A stretch of DNA of 12,610 nucleotides from Proteobacteria bacterium UBA964. Lineage in GTDB: Bacteria; Pseudomonadota; Gammaproteobacteria; Steroidobacterales; Steroidobacteraceae. The stretch spans positions 1-12,610 of the forward strand of contig DBCG01000126.1 of the NCBI GenBank assembly GCA_002292945.1. The letters are read 5' to 3'. The translations under genes and the position numbers were made by a program. The notes under the pieces were generated by a model that ran no database searches, was not told the origin of the DNA, and was given only the letters and a program-made list of their open reading frames with translations. Positions within the stretch are counted from its first letter, which is position 1, and each line of letters starts with the position of its first letter. Below, one piece after another: positions 6,110 through 12,610 of the stretch.

Positions 6110-8878
6110 TCAGCGTGACGGTGCGCCGCTGGTCAGCGGGGTATCCCCGCTCTTGGCGATCCCGCCGCCTTTCACCACGACCGCCACGCGCTCGAGCATC
6201 GTGATGTCCGTGAGCGGATCGCCGCGCACCGCGATGAGATCGCCGTAGCGTCCCGGCGCGAGCGCGCCGACGCGATCGCTCCAACCCATGTGATGCGCGG
6301 CCACGCCGGTGGCGGCTCGGATCGCCTGCATCGGCGTCATGCCGCGTTCGACCATGATGCGGAACTGGCGGGCGTTCAGGCCGTGCGGGAACACACCCGC
6401 GTCGCTCGCGAAGACGATCGGTACGCCGAGCTCCACGGCACGCGTGAAGGCCTTGCGTTGCAGCTCGGTGGTGTCGAGGTTCTTCTGCAGGAATTCGGCG
6501 GGCCAACCCTGGCGGCGGCCCTCGGTGTCGATGTAATCACCGTTGTAGACATCCATGGCGAGCGCGACGCCACGCTCGCGCGCGAGCAGTAGACCCTCCT
6601 CGTCGATGATGGAGGCATGCTCGATGGTGTCGGCCCCTGCGAGGATGGCTTCTTTGACCGATCGTGCGCCGTGCGCGTGCGCCGCGAGCCGCTTACCGCG
6701 GGCTTTGGCTTCGCGGGCGACCGCTTCGATCTCGGCGGGGGTCATCTCGGGCGAACCCGGGACGCCGCCGGGTGACAGCACCGCGCCTGAGGCGATGATC
6801 TTCAGGACATCGGCGCCGTCGTCGAGGAAAGCGCGGGCCTTGGCGGCGAACTCGTCGGGCCCCTTCGCGACACCGCGCCGCAGCCGTGCGAGCGGCGTAC
6901 GGGCCTCTGCACGCGGGAAACCGGGCAGCAGCATGTCACCACCGCCGCCTGAGATCGTGAGATAGCCGATGGACACTTGCATGCGCGGACCCGGCGTGCG
7001 GCCGGCATCGATCTCGTCGCGCAGTTCCCGGTCGAGACCGCCGACATAGCCGCCCACATCGCGGACGGTAGTGAAGCCCGCCTGCAGTGTGGCGGCGGCA
7101 TTGGTGCGCGCGAACGCCATATGCTCATCGGGGCTGCGCCGCGGATAGATGCGGAAATCCGCGGTGTTCTCCGGCAGGTCAGTGATGTGCGTGTGCAGGT
7201 CGAGCAGGCCCGGCAAGCAGGTGTACGCCGACAGATCCAGATGCTGCGCCCCGGGCGAGGGTGCACCCACGGCGAGGTCCATGGACGGTGCGGACGCCGT
7301 CGCGGAGGGGGGCAACGGCTCGACGGACACGATGCGCCCAGCCTCGATGCGCAGCCGCTGGCGTTCGCGCACGCTATCGGTGAGGCCATCGACCAACTTG
7401 CCGCAGTCGACCACCAACGATCCACCGGTGATCTTCGGCAGGGCGGGCCCGGCGAGCGTGTGCACGATGCGATGCCAATGATCGAGCCCATCGTAGAACG
7501 ACTGCACCGGGATGCGTTCGTCCAGGCCGTGCGCGAACTGGTCCTCGGCGCGGATGAAGATCTCGCTGATCCCGTAGGTTGGGATGCCGCCGGCGCGGAA
7601 GAACAGACCGTCGGTGGCGCCCGACTCCTGGATCGGGATGATGGGGATGCCCGGATGCCGTGCGTGCACGGCGGCGGTCACCGCCTGCAGGACATCGTCG
7701 CGTAGCGGCGAGGCATCGCTATAACGCGGCTCGTCCATCACCTCGACCTCGATCTTCTCACCGACTACTTGCTGCAGCGTGTCGCGCACCGCCTGCGGCG
7801 TCACACCCGGGAAGATGCGGCAGTTGACCGTGGCGGTGGCCTGCTGCGGCAGCGCGTTCTCGGCGTGGCCTGCGCGCAGTTGGGTCGCGACGCAGGTGGT
7901 GCGGGTGGCGCCGACATAGGCGGGATGCTTCCAGAGTTCATCGGCGGCCGCGGCATCGCGCGGATCGGTTGCGAAGGCGCGCATCGCCGCGCCGAGCGGT
8001 CCTGCGGTCGTGGCGCCCATCGCCTTGAAGTAGCCGATCGTGGTTTCCGACCATTCCACCGGGAAGCGGTGCGCCTGCACGGCCTTGAGGGCGTCGGCGA
8101 GCTCGTAGATCGCGTTGTCGGCGCGTGGCTGCGAGCTGTGGCCACCCGCGTTGAAGGCGCTGAGCTTGTAGCTGGCGTAGGTCTTCTCGGCGGTCTGGAT
8201 GTTGTAGGACAGCGCCTTGCCGTCCTTGTCGAGCGTGCCGCCGCCCGCGTCGGTGTTGAGCGCGTACTCCGCATCCACCCAGTCACGCCGCTCGTCGATG
8301 AGTTTGCGGGCGGTGGCGCCGGTCGTCTCTTCATCGCCGGTCAGCACCATCACGAGATCGCGCGTCGGCACGAAGCCTTCCTGCTTCAGGCGCGCGAACA
8401 GCGCCACCAGCGTGGCGACGCCGTTCTTCACATCGAGCGTGCCGCGGCCGTAGAAGAAGCCGTTCGCTTCTTCGAGCTTGAAGGGGTCGCGCTTCCAGTG
8501 TTCTTTGAGCGCTGGGACCACATCGAGATGCGAGAGCAAGAGGATCGGCTTGCGTGCGGTCGTGCCGGCGGGCGGCTGGCCGCGGTAGCGCACGACCAGA
8601 TAGGCCGTCTCGTCCAGGCGGCCGAGCAGCATGTCCTGCTCGGCGAAGCCTGCCGTGCGGAGCTCGCCCGCGAGGTAGTCGACCAGTTGTGGCGTCTCGT
8701 AGCCGGGCGCGATGCTCTTGAAGGCGATGACGCGCTCGAAGATCTCGCGCGCCTTGGCCTGCAGCGGCGTCAGCGTGGCCGAGGCTGTAGGCGTAGCCGG
8801 GGGCTCGGCAGCGCCTCCTGTGATCGACGCCAGCAGCGCCAGCAGCGCGGCGGCGGCCTTACATCCGGTGGAGCGCAC
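6110..8878 (-). CDS. Exported M20 metallopeptidase-amidohydrolase fusion
   Basis: This 922-residue protein joins two complete metallohydrolases. Residues 1-24 form a signal peptide (GGAA before EPP), so it acts in the periplasm or outside. Residues about 35-478 are an M20 peptidase with zinc ligands H117 and D119 (SHLD), D149 (GRGTLDVKNG), E183-E184 (GDEET), D210 (NTDAGG) and H450 (FAHGLDER), plus the lid histidine H247 (GGHSSQPR). Residues about 485-915 are an amidohydrolase of the imidazolonepropionase/Xaa-Pro dipeptidase-like group: H562 and H564 (LHTH), probable carboxylated K693 (VLKIIASGA), H734 or H736 (AAHAHG), H754 (IEHAS) and D826 (FASDAG). Both sites look intact, suggesting consecutive cleavage of small peptides or amide-blocked amino acids; the substrate is inferred. 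The start is GTG 8878, which overlaps the upstream VOC gene by 20 bases and has no clear Shine-Dalgarno, so translation is probably coupled. Confidence 0.9.
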   Translation of the reverse strand: MRSTGCKAAAALLALLASITGGAAEPPATPTASATLTPLQAKAREIFERVIAFKSIAPGYETPQLVDYLAGELRTAGFAEQDMLLGRLDETAYLVVRYRGQPPAGTTARKPILLLSHLDVVPALKEHWKRDPFKLEEANGFFYGRGTLDVKNGVATLVALFARLKQEGFVPTRDLVMVLTGDEETTGATARKLIDERRDWVDAEYALNTDAGGGTLDKDGKALSYNIQTAEKTYASYKLSAFNAGGHSSQPRADNAIYELADALKAVQAHRFPVEWSETTIGYFKAMGATTAGPLGAAMRAFATDPRDAAAADELWKHPAYVGATRTTCVATQLRAGHAENALPQQATATVNCRIFPGVTPQAVRDTLQQVVGEKIEVEVMDEPRYSDASPLRDDVLQAVTAAVHARHPGIPIIPIQESGATDGLFFRAGGIPTYGISEIFIRAEDQFAHGLDERIPVQSFYDGLDHWHRIVHTLAGPALPKITGGSLVVDCGKLVDGLTDSVRERQRLRIEAGRIVSVEPLPPSATASAPSMDLAVGAPSPGAQHLDLSAYTCLPGLLDLHTHITDLPENTADFRIYPRRSPDEHMAFARTNAAATLQAGFTTVRDVGGYVGGLDRELRDEIDAGRTPGPRMQVSIGYLTISGGGGDMLLPGFPRAEARTPLARLRRGVAKGPDEFAAKARAFLDDGADVLKIIASGAVLSPGGVPGSPEMTPAEIEAVAREAKARGKRLAAHAHGARSVKEAILAGADTIEHASIIDEEGLLLARERGVALAMDVYNGDYIDTEGRRQGWPAEFLQKNLDTTELQRKAFTRAVELGVPIVFASDAGVFPHGLNARQFRIMVERGMTPMQAIRAATGVAAHHMGWSDRVGALAPGRYGDLIAVRGDPLTDITMLERVAVVVKGGGIAKSGDTPLTSGAPSR

Positions 8879-9233
8879 AGAGCTTGTTGCCGTCAGGGTC
8901 CCGGAGGTAGGCGAGATAGAGCTTCATGCCCTTGCCCTCGCGGATGCCCGGCGGATCCTCGACGGCGGTGCCGCCCGCGGCGAGGCCCGCCGCATGCCAG
9001 GCCTGCGCTTGCTCGGGGGAGCTCGCCGCGAAGCCGAGCGTCGCGCCGTTGGCGGCAGTGGCCGGCTGACCGTCGATCGGCAGCGAGATCGAGAGCACGC
9101 CGGTCGGCGAGCGGTAGAAGATGCGGTGCCCGTCGACCATGGCGGGTTTGACGCCGAGCGTACCGAGCAGCGCGTCGTAGAAGCGCTTGGCGCGCTCGAG
9201 ATCGTTGGTGCCGATCATGACATGCGAGAACAT
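8859..9233 (-). CDS. VOC-superfamily (glyoxalase-fold) small protein
   Basis: This 124-residue cytoplasmic protein has two beta-alpha-beta-beta-beta halves, the vicinal oxygen chelate fold. It starts MFSHVMIGTNDLERAKRFYD and ends LAYLRDPDGNKLCALHRM, both diagnostic of a common proteobacterial VOC subgroup. H4 is in the usual first metal-ligand place. The usual second-half His is absent (ATLGFAA at 64-70) and the terminal Glu is replaced by C119, so classical glyoxalase I chemistry is unlikely. The ATG at 9233 is chosen because AGGAGG lies nine bases upstream; a longer frame back to 9296 adds 21 residues without homology-like character. The gene leads the two-gene unit with the M20-amidohydrolase and is divergent from fadH. 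Its substrate is unknown. Confidence 0.85.
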   Translation of the reverse strand: MFSHVMIGTNDLERAKRFYDALLGTLGVKPAMVDGHRIFYRSPTGVLSISLPIDGQPATAANGATLGFAASSPEQAQAWHAAGLAAGGTAVEDPPGIREGKGMKLYLAYLRDPDGNKLCALHRM

Positions 9234-9242
9234 CGGGTATGG

Positions 9243-9248
9243 CCTCCT
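9243..9248 (-). promoter_or_regulatory. Shine-Dalgarno of the VOC gene
   Basis: AGGAGG on the minus strand, nine bases before ATG 9233, decides the start of the VOC gene. Confidence 0.75.
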
Positions 9249-9299
9249 GCGGTCCTTAGGGAGACCGAGTACAACCACATGTCCGCCTGCGGTCAAGTG

Positions 9300-9312
9300 G
9301 CAGGGTCCCTGC
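9300..9312. promoter_or_regulatory. Perfect inverted repeat between the VOC and fadH genes
   Basis: GCAGGG-T-CCCTGC is a perfect 6-base inverted repeat around one base, placed in the 136-base divergent intergenic region about 57 bases before fadH. It could be an operator for both directions. It does not resemble the FadR operator consensus. No regulator gene is adjacent in the window. Confidence 0.3.
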
Positions 9313-9334
9313 GACGGGCGCTTACGCCTCAGGG

Positions 9335-9340
9335 TATCCT
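9335..9340 (+). promoter_or_regulatory. Possible -10 element of the fadH promoter
   Basis: TATCCT lies 29 bases before the fadH start and resembles a sigma-70 -10 box. No good -35 is seen at the right distance. Confidence 0.3.
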
Positions 9341-9369
9341 CTGGCGGCTGTCCGCTGCCGGAGACCGGA

Positions 9370-11394
9370 ATGTCCTACCCTCACCTGTTCTCGCCCATCA
9401 CCCTCGCCGGCGTGACGCTGCCCAACCGCGTGCTGATGGGCTCCATGCACACCGGGCTCGAGGACAAGGTCGCGCACTTCCCGCGTCTTGCGGCCTACTT
9501 CGCCGAGCGTGCGCGGGGCGGTGTGGGGCTCATGGTCACGGGCGGGTTCGCGCCGAACATCGAGGGATGGCTCTCACCCTTCGGATCGCGGCTCGCCACG
9601 CATCGCGCGGCGCGCGATCACCGCGTGATCACCGAGGCCGTGCACCGCGAAGGCGGCCGCATCGCGCTGCAGATCCTCCACAGCGGGCGCTACGGCTACC
9701 AGCCGCTGCTGGTGGCGCCCTCGCGCATCCGCTCGCCCATCACGCCCTTCACGCCCCGCGCGTTGAGTGCCGCGGGTGTCGAGCGCCAGATCCGCGCCTT
9801 CGTGCGCTGCGCGACGCTCGCGCGCGAGGCGGGGTACGACGGCGTCGAGGTGATGGGTTCCGAGGGGTACTTCATCAACCAGTTCCTGGTGACGCACACC
9901 AACAAGCGCGACGATCGTTGGGGCGGCCCCTACGAGCAGCGCATGCAACTGCCGGTGGAGATCGTCTCGCGGGTGCGCGAGGCGGTCGGCAAAGATTTCA
10001 TCCTCATCTACCGCATCTCGCTCATCGACCTCGTGCCCGAGGGACAGGACTGGTCCGAAGTCGCGCAGCTCGCCCGCGCCATCGAGGCGGCGGGCGCGTC
10101 GATGCTCAATTCCGGCATCGGTTGGCACGAAGCGCGGATCCCCACCATCGCGACCTCGGTGCCGCGCGCCGCCTTCACCTGGCTCGCGCGTAAGCTCAAG
10201 GGCGAGGTGTCGATACCGGTCTGTGCCAGCAACCGCATCAACACGCCCGAGATCGCCGAAGCCGTGCTCGCGTCAGGCGATGCCGATTTCGTGTCCATGG
10301 CGCGACCGTTGCTCGCGGATTCGGACTTCGTGCGCAAGGCCGCTACCGGTCGTGCAGCCAGCATCAACACCTGCATCGCCTGCAATCAGGCCTGCCTAGA
10401 TCACACTTTCGGCAACGAGCTGGCATCCTGCCTCGTCAATCCGCGGGCCTGTCACGAGACCGAACTCGTGCTCCGTCCTGCGACGGTGTCGCGCCGCATC
10501 GCCGTGGTCGGTGCAGGCCCCGCAGGGCTCGCCGCCGCCACCACGCTCGCCGAGCGCGGCCATGCGGTCACGCTGTTCGAGTCTGCGTCGATGATCGGCG
10601 GCCAGTTCAACCTCGCCAAGATCATCCCCGGCAAGGAAGAGTTCGAGGAGACGCTGCGCTATTTCGGCGAACGGTTGCGCGAGACCGGCGTGACGCTGCA
10701 GCTCGGCACACGCGCGACCGCCGATATCTTGGTCGCGGGTTCTTTCGATGAAGTGCTGCTCGCGACCGGTGTGGTGCCACGCGATCCGCGGATCCCAGGA
10801 CAGGACCATCCGAGCGTTGTCAGCTATCTCGAAGTGCTCAACGGTTCACGATCCGTAGGTCGTCGCGTCGCGATCATCGGCGCGGGCGGCATCGGCTTCG
10901 ATGTCGCTGAGTTCCTCGCGCACGATGGCCCCTCGACCGCGCTCGATCGAGAGGCGTGGCGACGCGAGTGGGGCGTCGGTGATCCGTCGGACGCACGCGG
11001 CGGTGTGGCCGGCGTGCGTGCGCAGCCGGCACCGCCCGCGCGCGAGATCATGCTGCTACAGCGAAAAACCGGAAAACCCGGTGCGGGGCTCGGCAAGACC
11101 ACCGGTTGGATCCACCGCACGGCGCTCAAGATGAAGCGTGTACAGATGGTGGGCGGTGTGCGCTACGACCGCATCGATGATGCCGGGCTGCACATCACGA
11201 TCGCAGACCAGCCGCAGACGCTCGCGGTGGACACCGTGGTGCTCTGCACCGGTCAGGAGCCGCGCCGCGACCTGCTCGCGCCGCTGCAGGCCGCAGGCCT
11301 CAAGGTGCAACTGATCGGCGGCGCCGATGTCGCAGCCGAGCTCGATGCCAAGCGCGCCATCCGGCAAGCCACGCTGCTCGCGCTCTCGCTTTAA
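9370..11394 (+). CDS. fadH: NADPH-dependent 2,4-dienoyl-CoA reductase
   Basis: This 674-residue flavoenzyme reduces 2,4-dienoyl-CoA with NADPH, allowing beta-oxidation of polyunsaturated fatty acids in the cytoplasm. The length matches the Escherichia coli enzyme (about 672). Residues 1-325 form the FMN-binding TIM barrel of the old-yellow-enzyme type, with catalytic Y167 (GSEGYFINQF) and H253 (GIGWHEARIPT). C335, C338, C342 and C354 (TCIACNQAC ... ASCLVNP) bind the 4Fe-4S cluster. VVGAGPAGLAAA (379-390) is the FAD-binding Rossmann motif, and VAIIGAGGIGFDVAEF (500-515) the NADPH-binding one. KTTGWIHR at 576-583 is also typical. The start at ATG 9370 has GGAG six bases upstream (9360-9363). 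The gene stands alone, so regulation by a neighbour is not evident. All key residues are present, so I expect an active enzyme. Confidence 0.96.
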   Translation: MSYPHLFSPITLAGVTLPNRVLMGSMHTGLEDKVAHFPRLAAYFAERARGGVGLMVTGGFAPNIEGWLSPFGSRLATHRAARDHRVITEAVHREGGRIALQILHSGRYGYQPLLVAPSRIRSPITPFTPRALSAAGVERQIRAFVRCATLAREAGYDGVEVMGSEGYFINQFLVTHTNKRDDRWGGPYEQRMQLPVEIVSRVREAVGKDFILIYRISLIDLVPEGQDWSEVAQLARAIEAAGASMLNSGIGWHEARIPTIATSVPRAAFTWLARKLKGEVSIPVCASNRINTPEIAEAVLASGDADFVSMARPLLADSDFVRKAATGRAASINTCIACNQACLDHTFGNELASCLVNPRACHETELVLRPATVSRRIAVVGAGPAGLAAATTLAERGHAVTLFESASMIGGQFNLAKIIPGKEEFEETLRYFGERLRETGVTLQLGTRATADILVAGSFDEVLLATGVVPRDPRIPGQDHPSVVSYLEVLNGSRSVGRRVAIIGAGGIGFDVAEFLAHDGPSTALDREAWRREWGVGDPSDARGGVAGVRAQPAPPAREIMLLQRKTGKPGAGLGKTTGWIHRTALKMKRVQMVGGVRYDRIDDAGLHITIADQPQTLAVDTVVLCTGQEPRRDLLAPLQAAGLKVQLIGGADVAAELDAKRAIRQATLLALSL

Positions 11395-11402
11395 GGGGGG
11401 GG
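11395..11402. repeat. G8 homopolymer between convergent genes
   Basis: Eight G follow directly after the fadH TAA stop. Only 11 bases separate the fadH stop from the stop of the opposing membrane-protein gene, leaving no room for a normal bidirectional terminator. The run is outside both coding sequences, so slippage would not change either protein. Confidence 0.8.
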
Positions 11403-11405
11403 CGG

Positions 11406-12179
11406 CTACGGTGAGCGCGGCTGGACGATCGCGTGGCTCACGACCGTGGCGAGCAGGGCGATGCCGAAGGCTGCCGGTACCGTCAGGTGCAGAAGCGCAA
11501 GCGAGAGCACGCCGCAGAACACGGCGACAGACCACATGCCGCGGTTCATGCCCCGCAGGAACGAGACCGCGGAAGGGGCGCCCTGCCGCGCGAGGTTGAA
11601 TCCGGCGGCAGTCGCGCCGACCACCGGGAATAATGCCGCATAGCCGCTCGTCTCGGGTCCGAACCGTGCGCCGAGATGGCTGGTGATGAGGGCCAACGCC
11701 GCGCCAGCGAGCATGCGGGAGGGCAGTTCCCAGCGCGATGGCCGTGAGGGCGTGGGATCGGTCGCGGCGGTCGCGGCGGGCGTCGCGAGCTCGGCGCCCA
11801 TCGCGAGGGGCGCCAAGGCCAGTGCGACCACGGCCGCGAGGGTTGCGATGGGCAGCGTGGCGGGCAACCACGAGAGCGCCGCGACCAGTGCGACCCAGGC
11901 GATGAGAGCGACGCCGAGGGCTGACGCCCATCGCAGACGCGGCGCAAGACGGGCCAACACCACGAAGAACGCCATGGTCGCGGCGATCGCCGCCATCGCC
12001 CGCTCCGCAGCCAGCGCAGCGAAGGGGGCGCCGTGCTCGATCGCGAGGATCAGCAGGATCGGTCCGGCGACGATCGGGAAGCTGCCAAGCCAACCGGCGG
12101 TGCGTTGCCCCCAGCGCCGGCCGGCCAGCGTGACCGCGGCGAGCAAGGTCGGCACCAGCAACAGCTTGAGCGCGAGCAT
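11406..12179 (-). CDS. Polytopic membrane protein with two similar halves, function unknown
   Basis: This 257-residue, strongly hydrophobic protein has about eight predicted helices and a polar Ala/Pro/Thr linker near 130-152. I do not recognise a characterised family; short parts loosely recall small GlpM-like membrane proteins, but I would not name it so. The two halves are alike without gaps at an offset of 150 residues: R22-W-G against R172-F-G, G29-W30 against G179-Y180, FPIVA (34-38) against FPVVG (184-188), and GAP-x-A (50-54) against GAP-x-A (200-204). Such internal duplication is typical of transporters and channels. ATG 12179 is chosen because it shares its A with the TGA of the upstream DNA-repair gene (TGATG), a classic coupling arrangement; GTG 12197 would add six residues. 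It is convergent with fadH. Confidence 0.8.
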   Translation of the reverse strand: MLALKLLLVPTLLAAVTLAGRRWGQRTAGWLGSFPIVAGPILLILAIEHGAPFAALAAERAMAAIAATMAFFVVLARLAPRLRWASALGVALIAWVALVAALSWLPATLPIATLAAVVALALAPLAMGAELATPAATAATDPTPSRPSRWELPSRMLAGAALALITSHLGARFGPETSGYAALFPVVGATAAGFNLARQGAPSAVSFLRGMNRGMWSVAVFCGVLSLALLHLTVPAAFGIALLATVVSHAIVQPRSP

Positions 12180-12610
12180 CAGCCCTGCGGAGGCCACGCG
12201 CCCTCGAGCTTGAGCAAAGCCGCCTTGCGGTCGACGCCGCCCGCGTAGCCGTTGAGGCGGCCATCGGCGCCGATGGCGCGATGGCAGGGGATGATGATGG
12301 AGATCGGGTTGCGCGCGTTGGCCGCGCCCACGGCGCGCGCAGCGCCGGGTTGGCCGAGCAGTGCTGCCATTGCGCCGTAGCTGCGGGTGCTGCCGTACGG
12401 GATGTCTTGCAGCGTCTGCCAGACCTGCGACTGGAACGGTGTCCCGGTCGGTCGCAGCGGCAGATCGAAAGTACGTCGCCGTTCCCCAAAGTATTCGTCG
12501 AGCTGGCGGCGGGTGTCCTGCAGGACGGCAGTACGGGACGAGGCGGACCAGTCGTCCCCCGGTCGCGGGGCATGGGCGGCGTCCGAGAAATAAAGACCGA
12601 CCAGCGCATC
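12179..12610 (-). CDS. ogt: Methylated-DNA-protein-cysteine methyltransferase (5' end beyond window)
   Basis: This DNA-repair protein transfers the alkyl group from O6-methylguanine or O4-methylthymine to its own cysteine and is consumed in the act. The last 143 residues are visible; the family is usually about 160-175 long, so roughly 20-30 N-terminal residues are off the right edge. The acceptor motif PCHR sits in ISIIIPCHRAIG. It is preceded by the DNA-binding helix-turn-helix region (PYGSTRSYGAMAALLGQPGAARAVGAANARNP) and followed by GYAGGVDRKAALLKLEG, all canonical. Upstream, LDEYFGERRRTFDLPL and GTPFQSQVWQTL match the Ogt/MGMT domain. No separate Ada regulatory domain can be judged from this part. 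The stop TGA overlaps the start of the membrane-protein gene. Confidence 0.94.
   Translation of the reverse strand, partial: DALVGLYFSDAAHAPRPGDDWSASSRTAVLQDTRRQLDEYFGERRRTFDLPLRPTGTPFQSQVWQTLQDIPYGSTRSYGAMAALLGQPGAARAVGAANARNPISIIIPCHRAIGADGRLNGYAGGVDRKAALLKLEGAWPPQG

Noticed and set aside
7769..9151. A 460-codon open frame on the plus strand, antisense to the hydrolase and VOC genes
   Set aside because: The protein is low-complexity, rich in Arg, Gly and Ala, and has no recognisable domain. It is a GC-rich shadow of the well-supported minus-strand genes.
8712..10193. A 493-codon plus-strand frame overlapping the VOC gene and the start of fadH
   Set aside because: It overlaps fadH in another frame and shows no domain; it is an artefact of high GC.
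11395..11402. G8 tract as a phase-variation switch
   Set aside because: The run lies after the fadH stop and before the opposing stop, so length changes would not alter a reading frame; no promoter lies there.
11056..12609. A 517-codon open frame on the minus strand across the ogt and membrane-protein region
   Set aside because: Its translation is an Arg/Ser/Pro-rich shadow. The real ogt and membrane-protein frames in the same region show clear motifs.
1..12610. CRISPR arrays, insertion sequences, tRNA or rRNA genes, prophage parts
   Set aside because: No regularly spaced repeats, transposase or integrase motifs, or RNA-gene signatures were seen; the window reads as ordinary core chromosome plus a copper locus.

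Overview
This is a GC-rich, densely packed proteobacterial chromosome segment. It is most likely from a gammaproteobacterium of the Xanthomonadales/Nevskiales kind. That placement rests on protein style and gene content only, because there is no rRNA or other marker gene. I see no mobile elements, tRNAs, rRNAs or CRISPR arrays. Nine genes are complete and two run off the edges.

Left region (1-4778) is a copper-uptake locus. A periplasmic copper chaperone of the PCu(A)C family runs leftwards off the edge. Divergent from it is an apparent three-gene operon: a small DUF2946 protein, a TonB-dependent outer-membrane receptor, and a PepSY-domain inner-membrane protein. The order DUF2946-TonB receptor-PepSY protein is that described for the Bordetella pertussis cruR-bfrG operon. 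There, nascent CruR senses copper, stalls the ribosome at a C-terminal RAPP motif when copper is absent, and on release lets Rho terminate transcription before the receptor gene. Here the DUF2946 protein ends in ARGPP plus three residues. Its last codons lie in a C-rich, G-poor stretch, a hairpin overlaps its stop codon, and a second, larger hairpin precedes the receptor start. This is the most interesting element of the window: a probable CruR-type leader ORF with a variant copper motif (one Cys where the family model has CXXC) and a variant arrest motif (RGPP).

Middle region (4779-6087): a periplasmic SIMPL/DUF541 protein (minus strand) converges on the copper operon. It is divergent from a small four-helix membrane protein of the PsiE family, which may be translated from a leaderless or nearly leaderless mRNA.

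Right region (6088-12610): a minus-strand pair encodes a small VOC-fold protein and, overlapping it by 20 bases, an unusual 922-residue exported protein that fuses a complete M20 metallopeptidase to a complete amidohydrolase, each with its metal ligands. Divergent from this pair is a complete 2,4-dienoyl-CoA reductase (fadH). Convergent with fadH is a pair formed by an O6-methylguanine-DNA methyltransferase (its start lies beyond the right edge) and a translationally coupled membrane protein made of two similar halves offset by 150 residues. No intergenic stretch exceeds 150 bases.
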